DNA of 64,000 bases from Lacisediminihabitans sp046156175 (lineage in GTDB: Bacteria > Actinomycetota > Actinomycetes > Actinomycetales > Microbacteriaceae): assembly GCF_046156175.1 (NCBI RefSeq), contig NZ_JAYLVL010000004.1, positions 186,001 to 250,000 of the forward strand. Reading direction: 5' to 3'. How positions within the stretch are numbered: position 1 is the first letter of the stretch; each line of letters begins with the position of its first letter. The position numbers were made by a program, and so were the translations under genes. Below the pieces are notes generated by a model that was not told the DNA's origin, made no database searches, and saw only the letters and a program-made list of their open reading frames with translations. Below, piece by piece: positions 26,586 through 35,286 of the stretch.

Positions 26586-27422
26586 TTACGACTGCGAGAA
26601 GTCGAAGGTCGCCGGATCGCCACTCGTGCGCAACCCGGCCTCGAGACCGGATATCTGCTGCATCTCGCCCGCGCTGAGTTCGAAGTCGAAGATATCGATG
26701 TTCTCGCGGACGCGGTGCGGCGTCACTGTCTTCGGAATCACGATGAATCCCTGCTGCACATGCCAGCGGAGGATGGCCTGAGCCGGGGTCTTCCCGTGTG
26801 AGGTGGCGATGGCACGCACCGTCGGGTCATCCACGTCCTTCGCCTGGCCGAGGGGGCTGTAGGCCTCGACGGCGATGCCGCGCTCGAGCGAGGTCGCGGT
26901 GAGTGCCGACTGCTGGAAGCTCGGGTGGATCTCGAACTGGTTGACCGCCGGCACGATTGTGCCCTCGTCCCGGACGCGGTCGAGGTGCGGCTCGAGGAAA
27001 TTGGACACCCCGATCGCGCGCACGGCGCCCTCGGCGTAGAGCTTCTCGAGCGCGCGCCAGGTGTCCACGTAGCGATCGTGCAGCCCGTAAGGCCAGTGGA
27101 TCAGGTAGAGGTCGACCACGTCGACTCCCAGAGCGCGACGGCTCGTTTCGAACGCGGCGAGCCCGCTCTCGTATCCCTGGTCGGCATTGCGGAGCTTGGT
27201 CGTGATGAAGATCTCGTCGCGGGGCAGGCCGCTGCTTCGAATGGCCGCACCGACGCCCGCCTCATTGCCGTAGGCGGCAGCGGTGTCGATGTGGCGGTAT
27301 CCGGCCTCGAACGCCGCGAGGGTCGCCCCGCGAACGTCTTCCGGAGCGATCTGGTAGACCCCGTAGCCGAGCTGGGGGATCTCGATTCCGTTGTTCAGTG
27401 CGACGGTGGGACTGGTGGGCAC
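26586..27422 (-). CDS. Aldo-keto reductase, 2,5-diketo-D-gluconate-reductase-like
   Basis: 278-residue NADPH-dependent (beta/alpha)8-barrel. The catalytic tetrad is visible: Asp in YRHIDTAAAYGNE together with its Tyr, Lys in ITTKL and His in YLIHWPY. The cofactor region VIPKTVTPHRVRENIDIFDF is complete. It is transcribed against the rest of the locus but shares the regulatory region at 27423-27536 with the racemase-fold/kinase unit, so joint control is likely. It may interconvert the sugar and its alcohol or keto-acid. Confidence 0.9.
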   Translation of the reverse strand: MPTSPTVALNNGIEIPQLGYGVYQIAPEDVRGATLAAFEAGYRHIDTAAAYGNEAGVGAAIRSSGLPRDEIFITTKLRNADQGYESGLAAFETSRRALGVDVVDLYLIHWPYGLHDRYVDTWRALEKLYAEGAVRAIGVSNFLEPHLDRVRDEGTIVPAVNQFEIHPSFQQSALTATSLERGIAVEAYSPLGQAKDVDDPTVRAIATSHGKTPAQAILRWHVQQGFIVIPKTVTPHRVRENIDIFDFELSAGEMQQISGLEAGLRTSGDPATFDFSQS

Positions 27423-27463
27423 GAGTTCTCATTTCATTCGAGGGACTGTGTTGGGGATTGGAG

Positions 27464-27515
27464 TTGACAATCAACGATCTGTATTGAATGATAAGTCATC
27501 TGACGTCTAGCGTCA
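27464..27515 (+). promoter_or_regulatory. Promoter and operator of the racemase-fold/kinase unit
   Basis: TTGACA at 27464-27469 and AATGAT at 27487-27492 are 17 bp apart, a good sigma-70-type promoter. Directly downstream, TGACG-TCTAG-CGTCA (27501-27515) is a perfect inverted repeat, and TCTGACG (27499-27505) is shared with the candidate GntR operator at 24704. Placement over the likely transcription start fits repression. Confidence 0.55.
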
Positions 27516-27536
27516 TACCTCAAAGGAGAGATCAAC

Positions 27537-28214
27537 GTGCCTCAGAAGATCGCGGTTCTGCACACCAGCTTTGTCTTCGTCTCGGTGGAGCCCGTCATCA
27601 ACGAGCTGATCGCCGAACTCCTTCCCGGAGCGGAAGTGATGCATTTCGTCGATTCCGACGTGTTGGCCACGGTCGTGCGAGAGCAGGGCATCTCAGCCAG
27701 CAGCGAGCAGCGGATGGTGCACCTCGCCCAGGCCGCCGAAGCGGCCGGAGCAGACATCATCTTCTCCGCGTGTTCGTCCCTCGGCCCGGCGCTCGACGTT
27801 GCCGCTCGCAATGTGCACACGCCGGTCGTCAAGATCGACGAGGCGATGGCGATTCTCGCAGCGAGCCGAGGCACTCGCATCGGCGTGCTCGCGACTGTTC
27901 CCACCACGCTTGGCCCCACCTCCGACCTCATCCAGCTCAAGGCGGACGAGCTCGGCCGAGAGGTGCAGATCGAGCAGCGCCTCTGCGCCGGGGCGTTCGA
28001 CGTGCTGATGTCCGGCGATCGTCCGCAGCACGACGCGATGGTCATCGAGCAAGCCGTCGACCTGGCGAAGAACGTCGACACGATCGTGCTCGCACAGGCA
28101 TCGATGGGTCGACTCGCCGAGACGCTTCGGGAGAAGACCGGTCTGCCCGTCCTGTCCAGCCCGCGCATGGGCGTCGAGTACCTCGCCGAGCGAGTTGCGG
28201 AACTCGCCAAATGA
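27537..28214 (+). CDS. Asp/Glu-racemase-fold protein lacking the second catalytic cysteine
   Basis: 225 residues of the PF01177-type fold (racemases, maleate isomerase, arylmalonate decarboxylase). The first catalytic cysteine is present (Cys79 in FSACSSLGPAL), but where the second is expected the sequence reads IVLAQASMGRL, without cysteine; Cys150 is elsewhere. Two-base racemisation of an amino acid is therefore unlikely. Being co-transcribed with and overlapping (ATGA) the acid-sugar kinase, it may isomerise or tautomerise the sugar acid. GTG start with AAAGGAGAG upstream. Confidence 0.75.
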   Translation: MPQKIAVLHTSFVFVSVEPVINELIAELLPGAEVMHFVDSDVLATVVREQGISASSEQRMVHLAQAAEAAGADIIFSACSSLGPALDVAARNVHTPVVKIDEAMAILAASRGTRIGVLATVPTTLGPTSDLIQLKADELGREVQIEQRLCAGAFDVLMSGDRPQHDAMVIEQAVDLAKNVDTIVLAQASMGRLAETLREKTGLPVLSSPRMGVEYLAERVAELAK

Positions 28215-29689
28215 CCCTGCCTGCCGAGACGGGCGCGCCCACCGAGATGTCGGCGTTGCGCACTCTCGCACCCGCTCCGCTGGTGATCGACGATGCCCGG
28301 CTCAAGATCCGCGAGGCGAATGTCGCGTCGGGTACCCGGGTGATCTTCCTCGACGACGATCCCACGGGCAGCCAGTCGGTTCAGGGAGTGCCGGTGCTCA
28401 CCCGTTGGACCCCGGATGACCTGCGCTGGGCATTCGCGCAGCCGTCGAGTGGATTCTTCATCCTCACCAACACGCGAGGGCTGAACGACTCAGAGGCGAC
28501 CTCGACAATGCGCGAGGTCGCGGCGGTGATCGACCGCGTCGCGGCTGATCTCGACCTGCAGTACTCTCTCGTCACTCGCAGCGACTCGACCCTGCGGGGC
28601 CACTACCCCCTCGAAACCGATGTTCTCCTCGACATGGGAGCGCAGGAAGGTCGGCCCTACGACGCCCTGCTGATCGCGCCGGCCTACATCGCCGCCGGTC
28701 GGGTGACCGCCTCCGACGTGCACTACGTGCAGGAGGGTCACGCCTTCGTTCCCGTCGGCCAGACCAGCTACGCCCGCGACGCGACTTTCGGTTTTCACAG
28801 CTCGGACATCCGCGACTATGTGGAGGAGAAGACCGACGGACGCATTGCAGCGGGTGATGTCAGGAGCCTGAGTCTCGAGGACATCCGCGTCGGCGGACCG
28901 GAGCGGGTTCGGGACATCATCCTCTCCTGCTCGGGAGCCGTACCGGTGATCATCAACGCCCTCGACGACAGCGACCTCGACGTCGTGACCCTTGGTCTGC
29001 TGCTGGCCGAGCAGTCCGGAGCCCGGGTGCTGTGCCGCACCGGCCCCTCTTTCGTGGCCTCCCGGCTCGGAATGGCCGGACGCGAGCCGCTCTCGCACGC
29101 GGAGATCTTCGCGGTCGGGGAAAGGTCGGGCAACGGCCTCGTCGTCGTCGGCTCGCACGTGGAGCTCACGTCGAGACAGGTCGCCTGCCTCACCGACCGG
29201 CTCCCGGAGATCGAGACCGTCGAGCTCGACGTGCCCCGATTGCTCGACCCGCTCCAGGCCGAAGCCGAGGTGGAGCGCTGCTCGGTCGCGCTCACGGCCG
29301 CTCTGCGCAGAACTGATGCGCTGCTGGTGTCGAGTCGTCGCCAGATCACCGGTGACAGCGGACATTCCAGCCTCGTGATCGCCCAGACCGTGTCCCGGGC
29401 ACTGGTGGACCTGACCCGTCGGGTCGTCAAGGACGTGCCGCTCAAGTGGGTGCTCGCCAAGGGCGGAATCACCTCGAGCGATATCGCCACCGAGGGTCTC
29501 GGCATCCGGCGGGCGCTCGTGGCCGGACAACTTTTCGACGGAATCGTCTCGGTCTGGCTCAACGACGGGGAAGGCGAGCGCGGTCTGGAAGGACTGCCCT
29601 ACGTCGTCTTCGCCGGGAATGTGGGCGATGAAGGCACGCTCGCCGATGCCGTGTCGATCCTGCGGGGGAGCTCGCCTATACGCGAATAG
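28211..29689 (+). CDS. DUF1537 four-carbon acid-sugar kinase family protein
   Basis: 492 residues, somewhat longer than the usual 420-470 because of an N-terminal extension of about 35 residues. The family's N-terminal motif is FLDDDPTGSQSVQ; VTRSDSTLRGHYPLE and the C-terminal nucleotide-binding stretch WVLAKGGITSSDIATEGLG are intact. Members phosphorylate 3-oxotetronate, threonate, erythronate or branched C5 acids with ATP. The neighbouring dehydrogenase and aldolase suggest that this kinase primes the substrate for aldol cleavage. ATGA overlap with the previous gene shows translational coupling. Confidence 0.88.
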   Translation: MTLPAETGAPTEMSALRTLAPAPLVIDDARLKIREANVASGTRVIFLDDDPTGSQSVQGVPVLTRWTPDDLRWAFAQPSSGFFILTNTRGLNDSEATSTMREVAAVIDRVAADLDLQYSLVTRSDSTLRGHYPLETDVLLDMGAQEGRPYDALLIAPAYIAAGRVTASDVHYVQEGHAFVPVGQTSYARDATFGFHSSDIRDYVEEKTDGRIAAGDVRSLSLEDIRVGGPERVRDIILSCSGAVPVIINALDDSDLDVVTLGLLLAEQSGARVLCRTGPSFVASRLGMAGREPLSHAEIFAVGERSGNGLVVVGSHVELTSRQVACLTDRLPEIETVELDVPRLLDPLQAEAEVERCSVALTAALRRTDALLVSSRRQITGDSGHSSLVIAQTVSRALVDLTRRVVKDVPLKWVLAKGGITSSDIATEGLGIRRALVAGQLFDGIVSVWLNDGEGERGLEGLPYVVFAGNVGDEGTLADAVSILRGSSPIRE

Positions 29690-29772
29690 CCCCCCCGCAT
29701 CCGAGAATCCATCACAGTCCCATCCACACACACAGTTCCACCATCGTTTGCACTGATTACAAAGGAGTAGTA

Positions 29773-30744
29773 ATGCGAAAAGTCCTGTTGGCTACGGCCC
29801 TTCTGGCAGTTTCGACCCTCGCCCTCGCCGGATGCAGCACCGCGGCGACCACCGGGGGAACCACGGCGAAGTCCGATTCCAAGCCCGTCTACGTCTTCCT
29901 CCCGAAGTCGCTCAACAACCCGTACTGGGTCGATGCGCGCAAGGGAATGGAAGATCAGGCGAAGAAGCTCGGCGTCACCGCGAAGTTCCTCGGCCCGGAC
30001 ACCGACGATGCCGCCGCACAGGTGGCCATCTTCGATTCCATCCTCGCCACCAAGCCCGCCGGCATTGCGATCTCGCCGAACGACCCCGCCAGCGTGATCG
30101 ACGACATCGCGAAGGCTCGCGCGGCCGGCATCCCGGTCATCGCCTGGGACGGCCCCGTGCCGAACAGCCAGGTGATGGGCTACATCGGCACCGACAATGT
30201 GGCGGCGGGAGAGCAGGCGGGAGAAGCCCTCGCCAAGAGCATCAACAAGAAGGGCAAGGTCGCCGTGGTCATCGGCAGCCTGAGCGCGGTCAACCTCAAC
30301 CAGCGCCTCACCGGCGTCAAGAAGGCTCTGGCCAAGTACCCGGACATCAAGCTCGTCGCTACCGAGGTCTCCGGCGAATCCATCGCCACCGCCCAGTCGG
30401 CATCCGAGACGATCCTCCAGGCCAACCCCGATCTCGCCGGCATGGTGGGCATCGGTGGATCCGACCTTCCCGGAATCGCCGGCGCCCTCAAGTCGGGCAA
30501 CAAGTGCGGCACGGTCAAGGCTGTCGGATTCGACGTGGTGCCCCAGGGCATCGACGGCATGAAGGGTAAGTGTGTCGACGCGCTCATCTCGCAGAAGCCG
30601 TTCGGCATGACCGCCCAGGCCCTGCAGATCCTTGCCGACTTCCACGGCAAGACCTCCAAGCTGAAGGACAACTTCACCGTGGACACCGGAGTCGTCACCG
30701 TCACACCGGACACGCTGGACGAGTTCCTGAAGACCGCGCACTAG
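29773..30744 (+). CDS. Ribose-type ABC transporter substrate-binding lipoprotein
   Basis: 323 residues. Signal peptide with lipobox LALAGCST places the lipid anchor at Cys21. The two-lobed periplasmic-binding-protein fold of the RbsB/LacI-like family follows (PKSLNNPYWVDARKGMEDQ, ISPNDPASVIDDIAKARAAG, GIGGSDLPGIAGALKSG). It delivers a pyranose, pentose or related polyol/acid to the permease. AAAGGAG precedes the ATG. It is 83 bp after the kinase gene and is followed by a hairpin that may raise its expression relative to the ATPase. Confidence 0.88.
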   Translation: MRKVLLATALLAVSTLALAGCSTAATTGGTTAKSDSKPVYVFLPKSLNNPYWVDARKGMEDQAKKLGVTAKFLGPDTDDAAAQVAIFDSILATKPAGIAISPNDPASVIDDIAKARAAGIPVIAWDGPVPNSQVMGYIGTDNVAAGEQAGEALAKSINKKGKVAVVIGSLSAVNLNQRLTGVKKALAKYPDIKLVATEVSGESIATAQSASETILQANPDLAGMVGIGGSDLPGIAGALKSGNKCGTVKAVGFDVVPQGIDGMKGKCVDALISQKPFGMTAQALQILADFHGKTSKLKDNFTVDTGVVTVTPDTLDEFLKTAH

Positions 30745-30753
30745 CGCAGACTG

Positions 30754-30779
30754 GCGGGGCCGATTACGGTCGGCCCCGC
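30754..30779 (+). terminator. Intra-operon hairpin between binding protein and ATPase genes
   Basis: GCGGGGCCGA (30754-30763) pairs perfectly with TCGGCCCCGC (30770-30779) around a 6-base loop. With no other promoter evident before the ATPase gene, it probably acts as a partial terminator or mRNA 3'-end stabiliser, the usual means of making excess binding protein. Confidence 0.65.
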
Positions 30780-30813
30780 ACCCCCTTTCAACAACGAAGT
30801 TTTAGGAGTGGCC

Positions 30814-32328
30814 ATGACCGAGCCAGCGCTCATCTCGATGCGCGGTATCGTCAAGCGATATCCGGGCGTGACCGCCCTCCGCGACGTCGATCTTTCTGTG
30901 CAACCCGGCGAAGTGATGGCCCTGGTCGGCGAGAACGGTGCCGGCAAGAGCACGCTGCTCAAGATCCTCGCCGGTGCGGCCCGCGCCGATGAGGGCACCA
31001 TCGAGGTCTCCGGAGTGGTGCGCGACATCCAGGCGCCGCGCGACTCCCAGGCGTGCGGCATCGCCGTCATCTACCAGGAGCTCAACCTCGCCAACGACCT
31101 CAGCGTTGCCGAGAACATCTATGTCGGTCGAGAGATCAAGAACCGCTTCGGCCTCGTGGACTTCCGCGCGATGGAGCGTGGCGCTGCCGCCCTGTTGGAC
31201 AGCCTCGGTGTCACGATCTCACCGCGGCAACTCGTCGGCGATCTGAACATCGCTCTGCGCCAGATGGTCGAGATCGCCAAGGCGCTCCTGGTCGATGCCC
31301 GCATCGTCGTCATGGATGAGCCCACCTCCTCCCTCACCGAGGAAGAGGTCGAGACGCTCCTGGAACTGGTTCGCAAACTGCGGTCCAACGGGGTCAGCGT
31401 CATCTACGTCTCGCATCGCATGCGAGAGATCTACGAGATCGCCGACCGGATCACCGTCATGCGTGACGGGGCCGTCGTCGGAGTGTGCGAAGCCAGCACC
31501 ACCACTCCCAACGACGTCGTGCAGATGATGGTCGGGCGAGAGCTCGTCGATCTCTACGGCGTTCGGTCCGTGCCGCTGGACGAGACTGCCGCCCCCGCGC
31601 TCGAGGTGAAGAGCCTCAGTTCCGGAGATCTGTTGCACGACGTGAGCTTCGCCGTGCGTCCGGGCGAGATCCTGGTGCTCGCCGGGCTCATCGGGGCGGG
31701 TCGCAGCGATGCCGCCCTCGCCATCTTCGGAGCTGCGAAACGGAGCGGCGGCGAGATCCTGGTATCCCAGAAGGCCCTGGCCCTTCGCACTCCGACCGAG
31801 GCCATGGATGCGGGGATCGGATTCGTTCCGGAGGACCGCAAACACCAGGGACTCTTTCTGGGGCTTCCCGTTCGGGAGAACATCTCTTCGGCATCCCTTC
31901 CCGCGATCAGCCGCCTGTCGATCGTGTCGCGTCGGCGCGACCGGGATCTCGCGGCTCATCACTCGAGCCAGCTCGGGCTTCGGCTGTCGGCCATCGACGT
32001 CGCCGCCGGCACGCTGAGTGGCGGAAACCAGCAGAAGGTCGTGCTGGCCCGCTGGCTCGCGCGCAAGCCGCGCATCCTGATCCTCGACGAACCGACGCGT
32101 GGCGTCGATGTCGGAGCGAAGGCAGAGATCTACCAACTGATCCGCACGATCGCAGCAGAGGGAGTCGCGGTGCTCGTGATCTCCTCTGAACTCACCGAGG
32201 TGCTCGGCATCGCCGACCGCATCGTCGTGATGCGTGAGGGATACGGGGTCGGGGAATTGAACGCCGCGGACGCGACAGAGAAGCGCGTGATGGCGATGGC
32301 AACAGGAGTCGAAGGAGACGTTTCATGA
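30814..32328 (+). CDS. Sugar ABC transporter ATPase (RbsA type, two ATPase domains)
   Basis: 504 residues with two ABC cassettes. The first has Walker A GENGAGKST, Walker B IVVMDEPTSSL and a degenerate signature LNIALRQMVEIAKAL. The second has the weakened Walker A GLIGAGRSD but a canonical LSGGNQQKVVLARWL signature and ILILDEPTRGVDVG. This asymmetry is normal in the RbsA/MglA/XylG group. ATG 30814 is five bases after AGGAG; a GTG six bases earlier is less likely. It overlaps the permease gene by 4 bp. Confidence 0.92.
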   Translation: MTEPALISMRGIVKRYPGVTALRDVDLSVQPGEVMALVGENGAGKSTLLKILAGAARADEGTIEVSGVVRDIQAPRDSQACGIAVIYQELNLANDLSVAENIYVGREIKNRFGLVDFRAMERGAAALLDSLGVTISPRQLVGDLNIALRQMVEIAKALLVDARIVVMDEPTSSLTEEEVETLLELVRKLRSNGVSVIYVSHRMREIYEIADRITVMRDGAVVGVCEASTTTPNDVVQMMVGRELVDLYGVRSVPLDETAAPALEVKSLSSGDLLHDVSFAVRPGEILVLAGLIGAGRSDAALAIFGAAKRSGGEILVSQKALALRTPTEAMDAGIGFVPEDRKHQGLFLGLPVRENISSASLPAISRLSIVSRRRDRDLAAHHSSQLGLRLSAIDVAAGTLSGGNQQKVVLARWLARKPRILILDEPTRGVDVGAKAEIYQLIRTIAAEGVAVLVISSELTEVLGIADRIVVMREGYGVGELNAADATEKRVMAMATGVEGDVS

Positions 32329-33595
32329 CTATCAACGAAGTGACCGCCAAGAAAGACCGGGCCTCGGCTGGCCCTGGTGCGGGACTGCCGGTGCCGGAAC
32401 GCATGACGCCCGGCCAGAGATTCCGCCTCGGAGTTCGGAAGATCGTCGGGGCACGCGAGGCTACCCTCGCCGGCGTGGTCGTGCTCCTCGTCGTCTACCT
32501 CTCGTTTGCGTCGCCCTACTTCCTCACGGCGGGCAACCTCACCGTTGTGNNNNNNNNNNNNNNNNNNNNNNNNNNNNNNNNNNNNNNNNNNNNNNNNNNN
32601 NNNNNNNNNNNNNNNNNNNNNNNNNNNNNNNNNNNNNNNNNNNNNNNNNCCGCCTCGGAGTTCGGAAGATCGTCGGGGCACGCGAGGCTACCCTCGCCGG
32701 CGTGGTCGTGCTCCTCGTCGTCTACCTCTCGTTTGCGTCGCCCTACTTCCTCACGGCGGGCAACCTCACCGTTGTGGGACGGCAAATCGCACTCGCGCTG
32801 ATCATCAGCGTGGGAATGACCTTCGTCATCCTCATCGGCGGCATCGACCTCTCCGTGGGATCGACAGTCGCGCTGGTGAGTGTGCTCACCGGCGAGTTCA
32901 TGGTCACCATCGGGATACCCCCGGTGCTCGCCGTGCTCTTCGCGCTGTTGGGAGGGGCCGTCGTCGGGCTGATCAACGGAGTCATCAATGCCTACGTTGG
33001 CATACCCTCGTTCGTCGTGACGCTCGGGATGCTCGCGGTTGCCCGCGGTCTCAGCCTCGGCATCACCAGCGGCTCCACGATCAGCGGTTTCCCGCCGGAA
33101 TTCCTCAACCTCGGCCAGGGTTCTGCGCTCGGCGTTCCCATTCCCGTGTGGGTGGCAGTGGTGATCGCGGTCGTCGCGCATCTCGTGCTGACCCGCACCA
33201 CCTTCGGCCGACACATCTACTTCGTGGGCTCCAATGAGGAGGCGGCGAAGCTCTCGGGCATCCGCGTGCGTCGGGTCAAGATCGCGGTCTTCGTGATCTC
33301 GGCCTCGCTCGCCTCGGTGTCGGGAATCCTCGAGACCGCCCGTCTCAGCGTGGGACAGCCCGCGGCCGGAAACGGCTATGAGCTGCTGGCGATCGGTGCT
33401 GCGGTGATCGGTGGCGCCAGCCTCTTCGGCGGCGTGGGGGGTATCCTCGGCACCGCGCTCGGAACCTCACTTCTGCTCCTCATCCAGAACGCGCTGATCC
33501 TCCTCGGCATCTCGGCCTACTGGCAGCAGGTGTTCAGCGGTGTGATCATCGTCGCCGCGGTCGCTCTCAATATGTGGCGTCGTCAGCGCAAATAG
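32325..33595 (+). CDS. Sugar ABC transporter permease (RbsC type), split by an assembly gap
   Basis: Polytopic permease with the family motif ILIGGIDLSVGSTVAL and the ATPase-contact region FVGSNEEAAKLSGIRVRRVK. As given, the frame contains 100 N and a duplicated 127-bp stretch. Removing 227 bp (32550-32776) joins NLTVV to GRQIALAL and yields one uninterrupted 347-residue protein, the normal length of RbsC proteins. The gene is therefore considered intact. It forms the importer with the preceding ATPase and binding protein. Confidence 0.88.
32423..32776. other. Assembly gap with duplicated flanks (first)
   Basis: Positions 32423-32549 and 32650-32776 are the same 127 bases, separated by exactly 100 N. 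The pattern is what a scaffolder leaves when two contigs overlapping by one k-mer of 127 are placed end to end instead of merged. It is not a biological repeat. Confidence 0.95.
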
Positions 33596-33631
33596 CCCGC
33601 AGCCCTCCCTCAAGAAAAAAAGGATAGAAAC

Positions 33632-34743
33632 ATGAAGGTAGTCATCACCGGCGCACACGGCAAGGTCGGACGCGCCGCCACCCAGGCGCTTCTCGACGCA
33701 GGTCACGACGTGCTCGCCACCGACCTCTCACGCCCCGGATTCGAAAGGCGTGAGGAGGGCTCGGCGCGCTACATGATGGCCGACCTCACCGATGCGGGCG
33801 AGGCCTTCGCCGTCGTGCGTGGCGCCGACGCGGTCGTGCATGTCGCCGCCATCCCCGAGCCGACCGGCAACCCGGCACACGTTGTCTTCCGCACCAACCT
33901 GATGGCGACCTTCAATGTGCTCGAGGCTGCGGTGCGTTTCGGAGTGAAGCGCTTCGTGAACATCTCGAGCGAGACCGTGCCCGGGTTCTTCTTCNNNNNN
34001 NNNNNNNNNNNNNNNNNNNNNNNNNNNNNNNNNNNNNNNNNNNNNNNNNNNNNNNNNNNNNNNNNNNNNNNNNNNNNNNNNNNNNNNNNNNNNGCAACCC
34101 GGCACACGTTGTCTTCCGCACCAACCTGATGGCGACCTTCAATGTGCTCGAGGCTGCGGTGCGTTTCGGAGTGAAGCGCTTCGTGAACATCTCGAGCGAG
34201 ACCGTGCCCGGGTTCTTCTTTCCCGAGCGCCCCTTCCTTCCGGACTACGCGCCGGTGGACGAGCTGCACCCGGCCCACCCGCAGGATCCCTATGCGCTCA
34301 CCAAGCACTTCGGAGAGCAGCTGATGAACGCGGCAGTCGAACGCAGCGACATCCGCGCCATCTCGATCCGCCCGAGCTGGGTTCAGAACGAGGGCAACTA
34401 CGAGCAGAACCTCGGCCCGCAGGTTCGCGATGCCTCGGTTCTCAGCCCCAACCTGTGGAGCTACATCGACGCCTACGACCTCGCTGATGCCATCGTGCTC
34501 GCCACCGAGTCGGAGCTTCCGGGACACGAGGTGTTCTACATCGCCTCGCCCGACAACGTGGGCGGCCACGACTTCGCCGAGGTGCTTCACCAGTACTACG
34601 GCGACAAGATCGAACTGCGTGAGCTCGACCGGGTCGACGCCTCCGGAATCTCCAGCGCGAAGGCGCAGCGGATGCTCGGCTGGACCCCCAAGCGTTCCTG
34701 GCGTGACTACCTCGACGCCGACGGTCGGGCCATCGCCAAATGA
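33632..34743 (+). CDS. Extended SDR NAD(P)-dependent epimerase/dehydrogenase, split by an assembly gap
   Basis: Rossmann protein with GAHGKVG, the serine region FVNISSETV and the catalytic DPYALTKHFGEQ (YxxxK). Removing 227 bp (33994-34220: one base, 99 N and the repeated 127 bp) restores a continuous 294-residue protein. Size and sequence resemble uronate dehydrogenases and sugar epimerases. In this locus it may oxidise the imported sugar to a lactone/acid before the dehydrogenase, kinase and aldolase steps; that order is inference. It overlaps the pyranase gene by 4 bp. Confidence 0.85.
33867..34220. other. Assembly gap with duplicated flanks (second)
   Basis: Positions 33867-33993 and 34094-34220 are the same 127 bases. 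Between them lie one base (C at 33994, where the other copy continues with T) and 99 N, again 227 bp of excess. It has the same cause as the first gap; the stray C looks like a replaced N. Confidence 0.95.
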
Positions 34744-35144
34744 AGCGCACCAGCGGGATCATCAATCCGCAACTGTCGCGCGTGATCGCCGAATGCGGCC
34801 ATACCGATGCGATCGTCGTCGCCGATGCCGGCTTGCCGATCCCTCTGGGAGTGGAGCGCATCGACCTCGCGTACCGGGAGGGCTCGCCGGCATTCCTCGA
34901 CATCCTCGACTCGGTGCTCGAGGAGTTCATCGTCGAGCGGGCGGTGATCTCGGGCGAGATGGAGACGGAGAGCCCGGGGATGCTCGCCGCGGTGAAGGAA
35001 CGCCTCGAGCAGTTCGGAGTCTCGGTCGAGGCCGTTCCTCACGTCGAGTTCAAGGCTCTCACCCGGGACGCGCGCGCGATCGTTCGCACAGGCGAGTACA
35101 CGCCGTACTCGAATGTGATGCTCTTCTCCGGCGCCCCGTTCTAG
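34740..35144 (+). CDS. RbsD/FucU-family sugar pyranase
   Basis: 134 residues, the usual RbsD length. The catalytic His and Asp are in ECGHTDAIVVADAGLPIP, and the C-terminal EFKALTRDARAIVRTGEYTPYSN (split) holds the loop that binds the sugar. RbsD converts beta-pyranose to furanose forms of ribose and similar sugars. Its presence means the imported substrate or an intermediate is probably a free aldose with pyranose-furanose equilibrium, not only an open-chain acid. Last gene of the locus, followed by strong hairpins. Confidence 0.9.
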   Translation: MKRTSGIINPQLSRVIAECGHTDAIVVADAGLPIPLGVERIDLAYREGSPAFLDILDSVLEEFIVERAVISGEMETESPGMLAAVKERLEQFGVSVEAVPHVEFKALTRDARAIVRTGEYTPYSNVMLFSGAPF

Positions 35145-35158
35145 CGGACGCGCCCCGA

Positions 35159-35198
35159 AGTGCCACGCACGGCGGAGAATTCCGTCGCGCGTGGCACT
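35159..35198. terminator. Terminator between the sugar locus and the MarR gene
   Basis: AGTGCCACGC (35159-35168) pairs with GCGTGGCACT (35189-35198), with a further near-perfect inner stem (GGCGGA/TCCGTC). Two more small hairpins follow to about 35255. Convergent position indicates a bidirectional terminator. Confidence 0.8.
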
Positions 35199-35286
35199 CC
35201 GCATAGCGGAGCACTCCGATGAGCCCGCCTCTCGTGTGGGCGGGGGTGAACCGGACCTGCGCTGCGCCACGAAGTCCGGAAACCGG

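Noticed and set aside
32423..34220. Two pairs of 127-bp direct repeats
   Set aside because: Not biological repeats: each pair flanks an N-run, and collapsing them restores intact genes.
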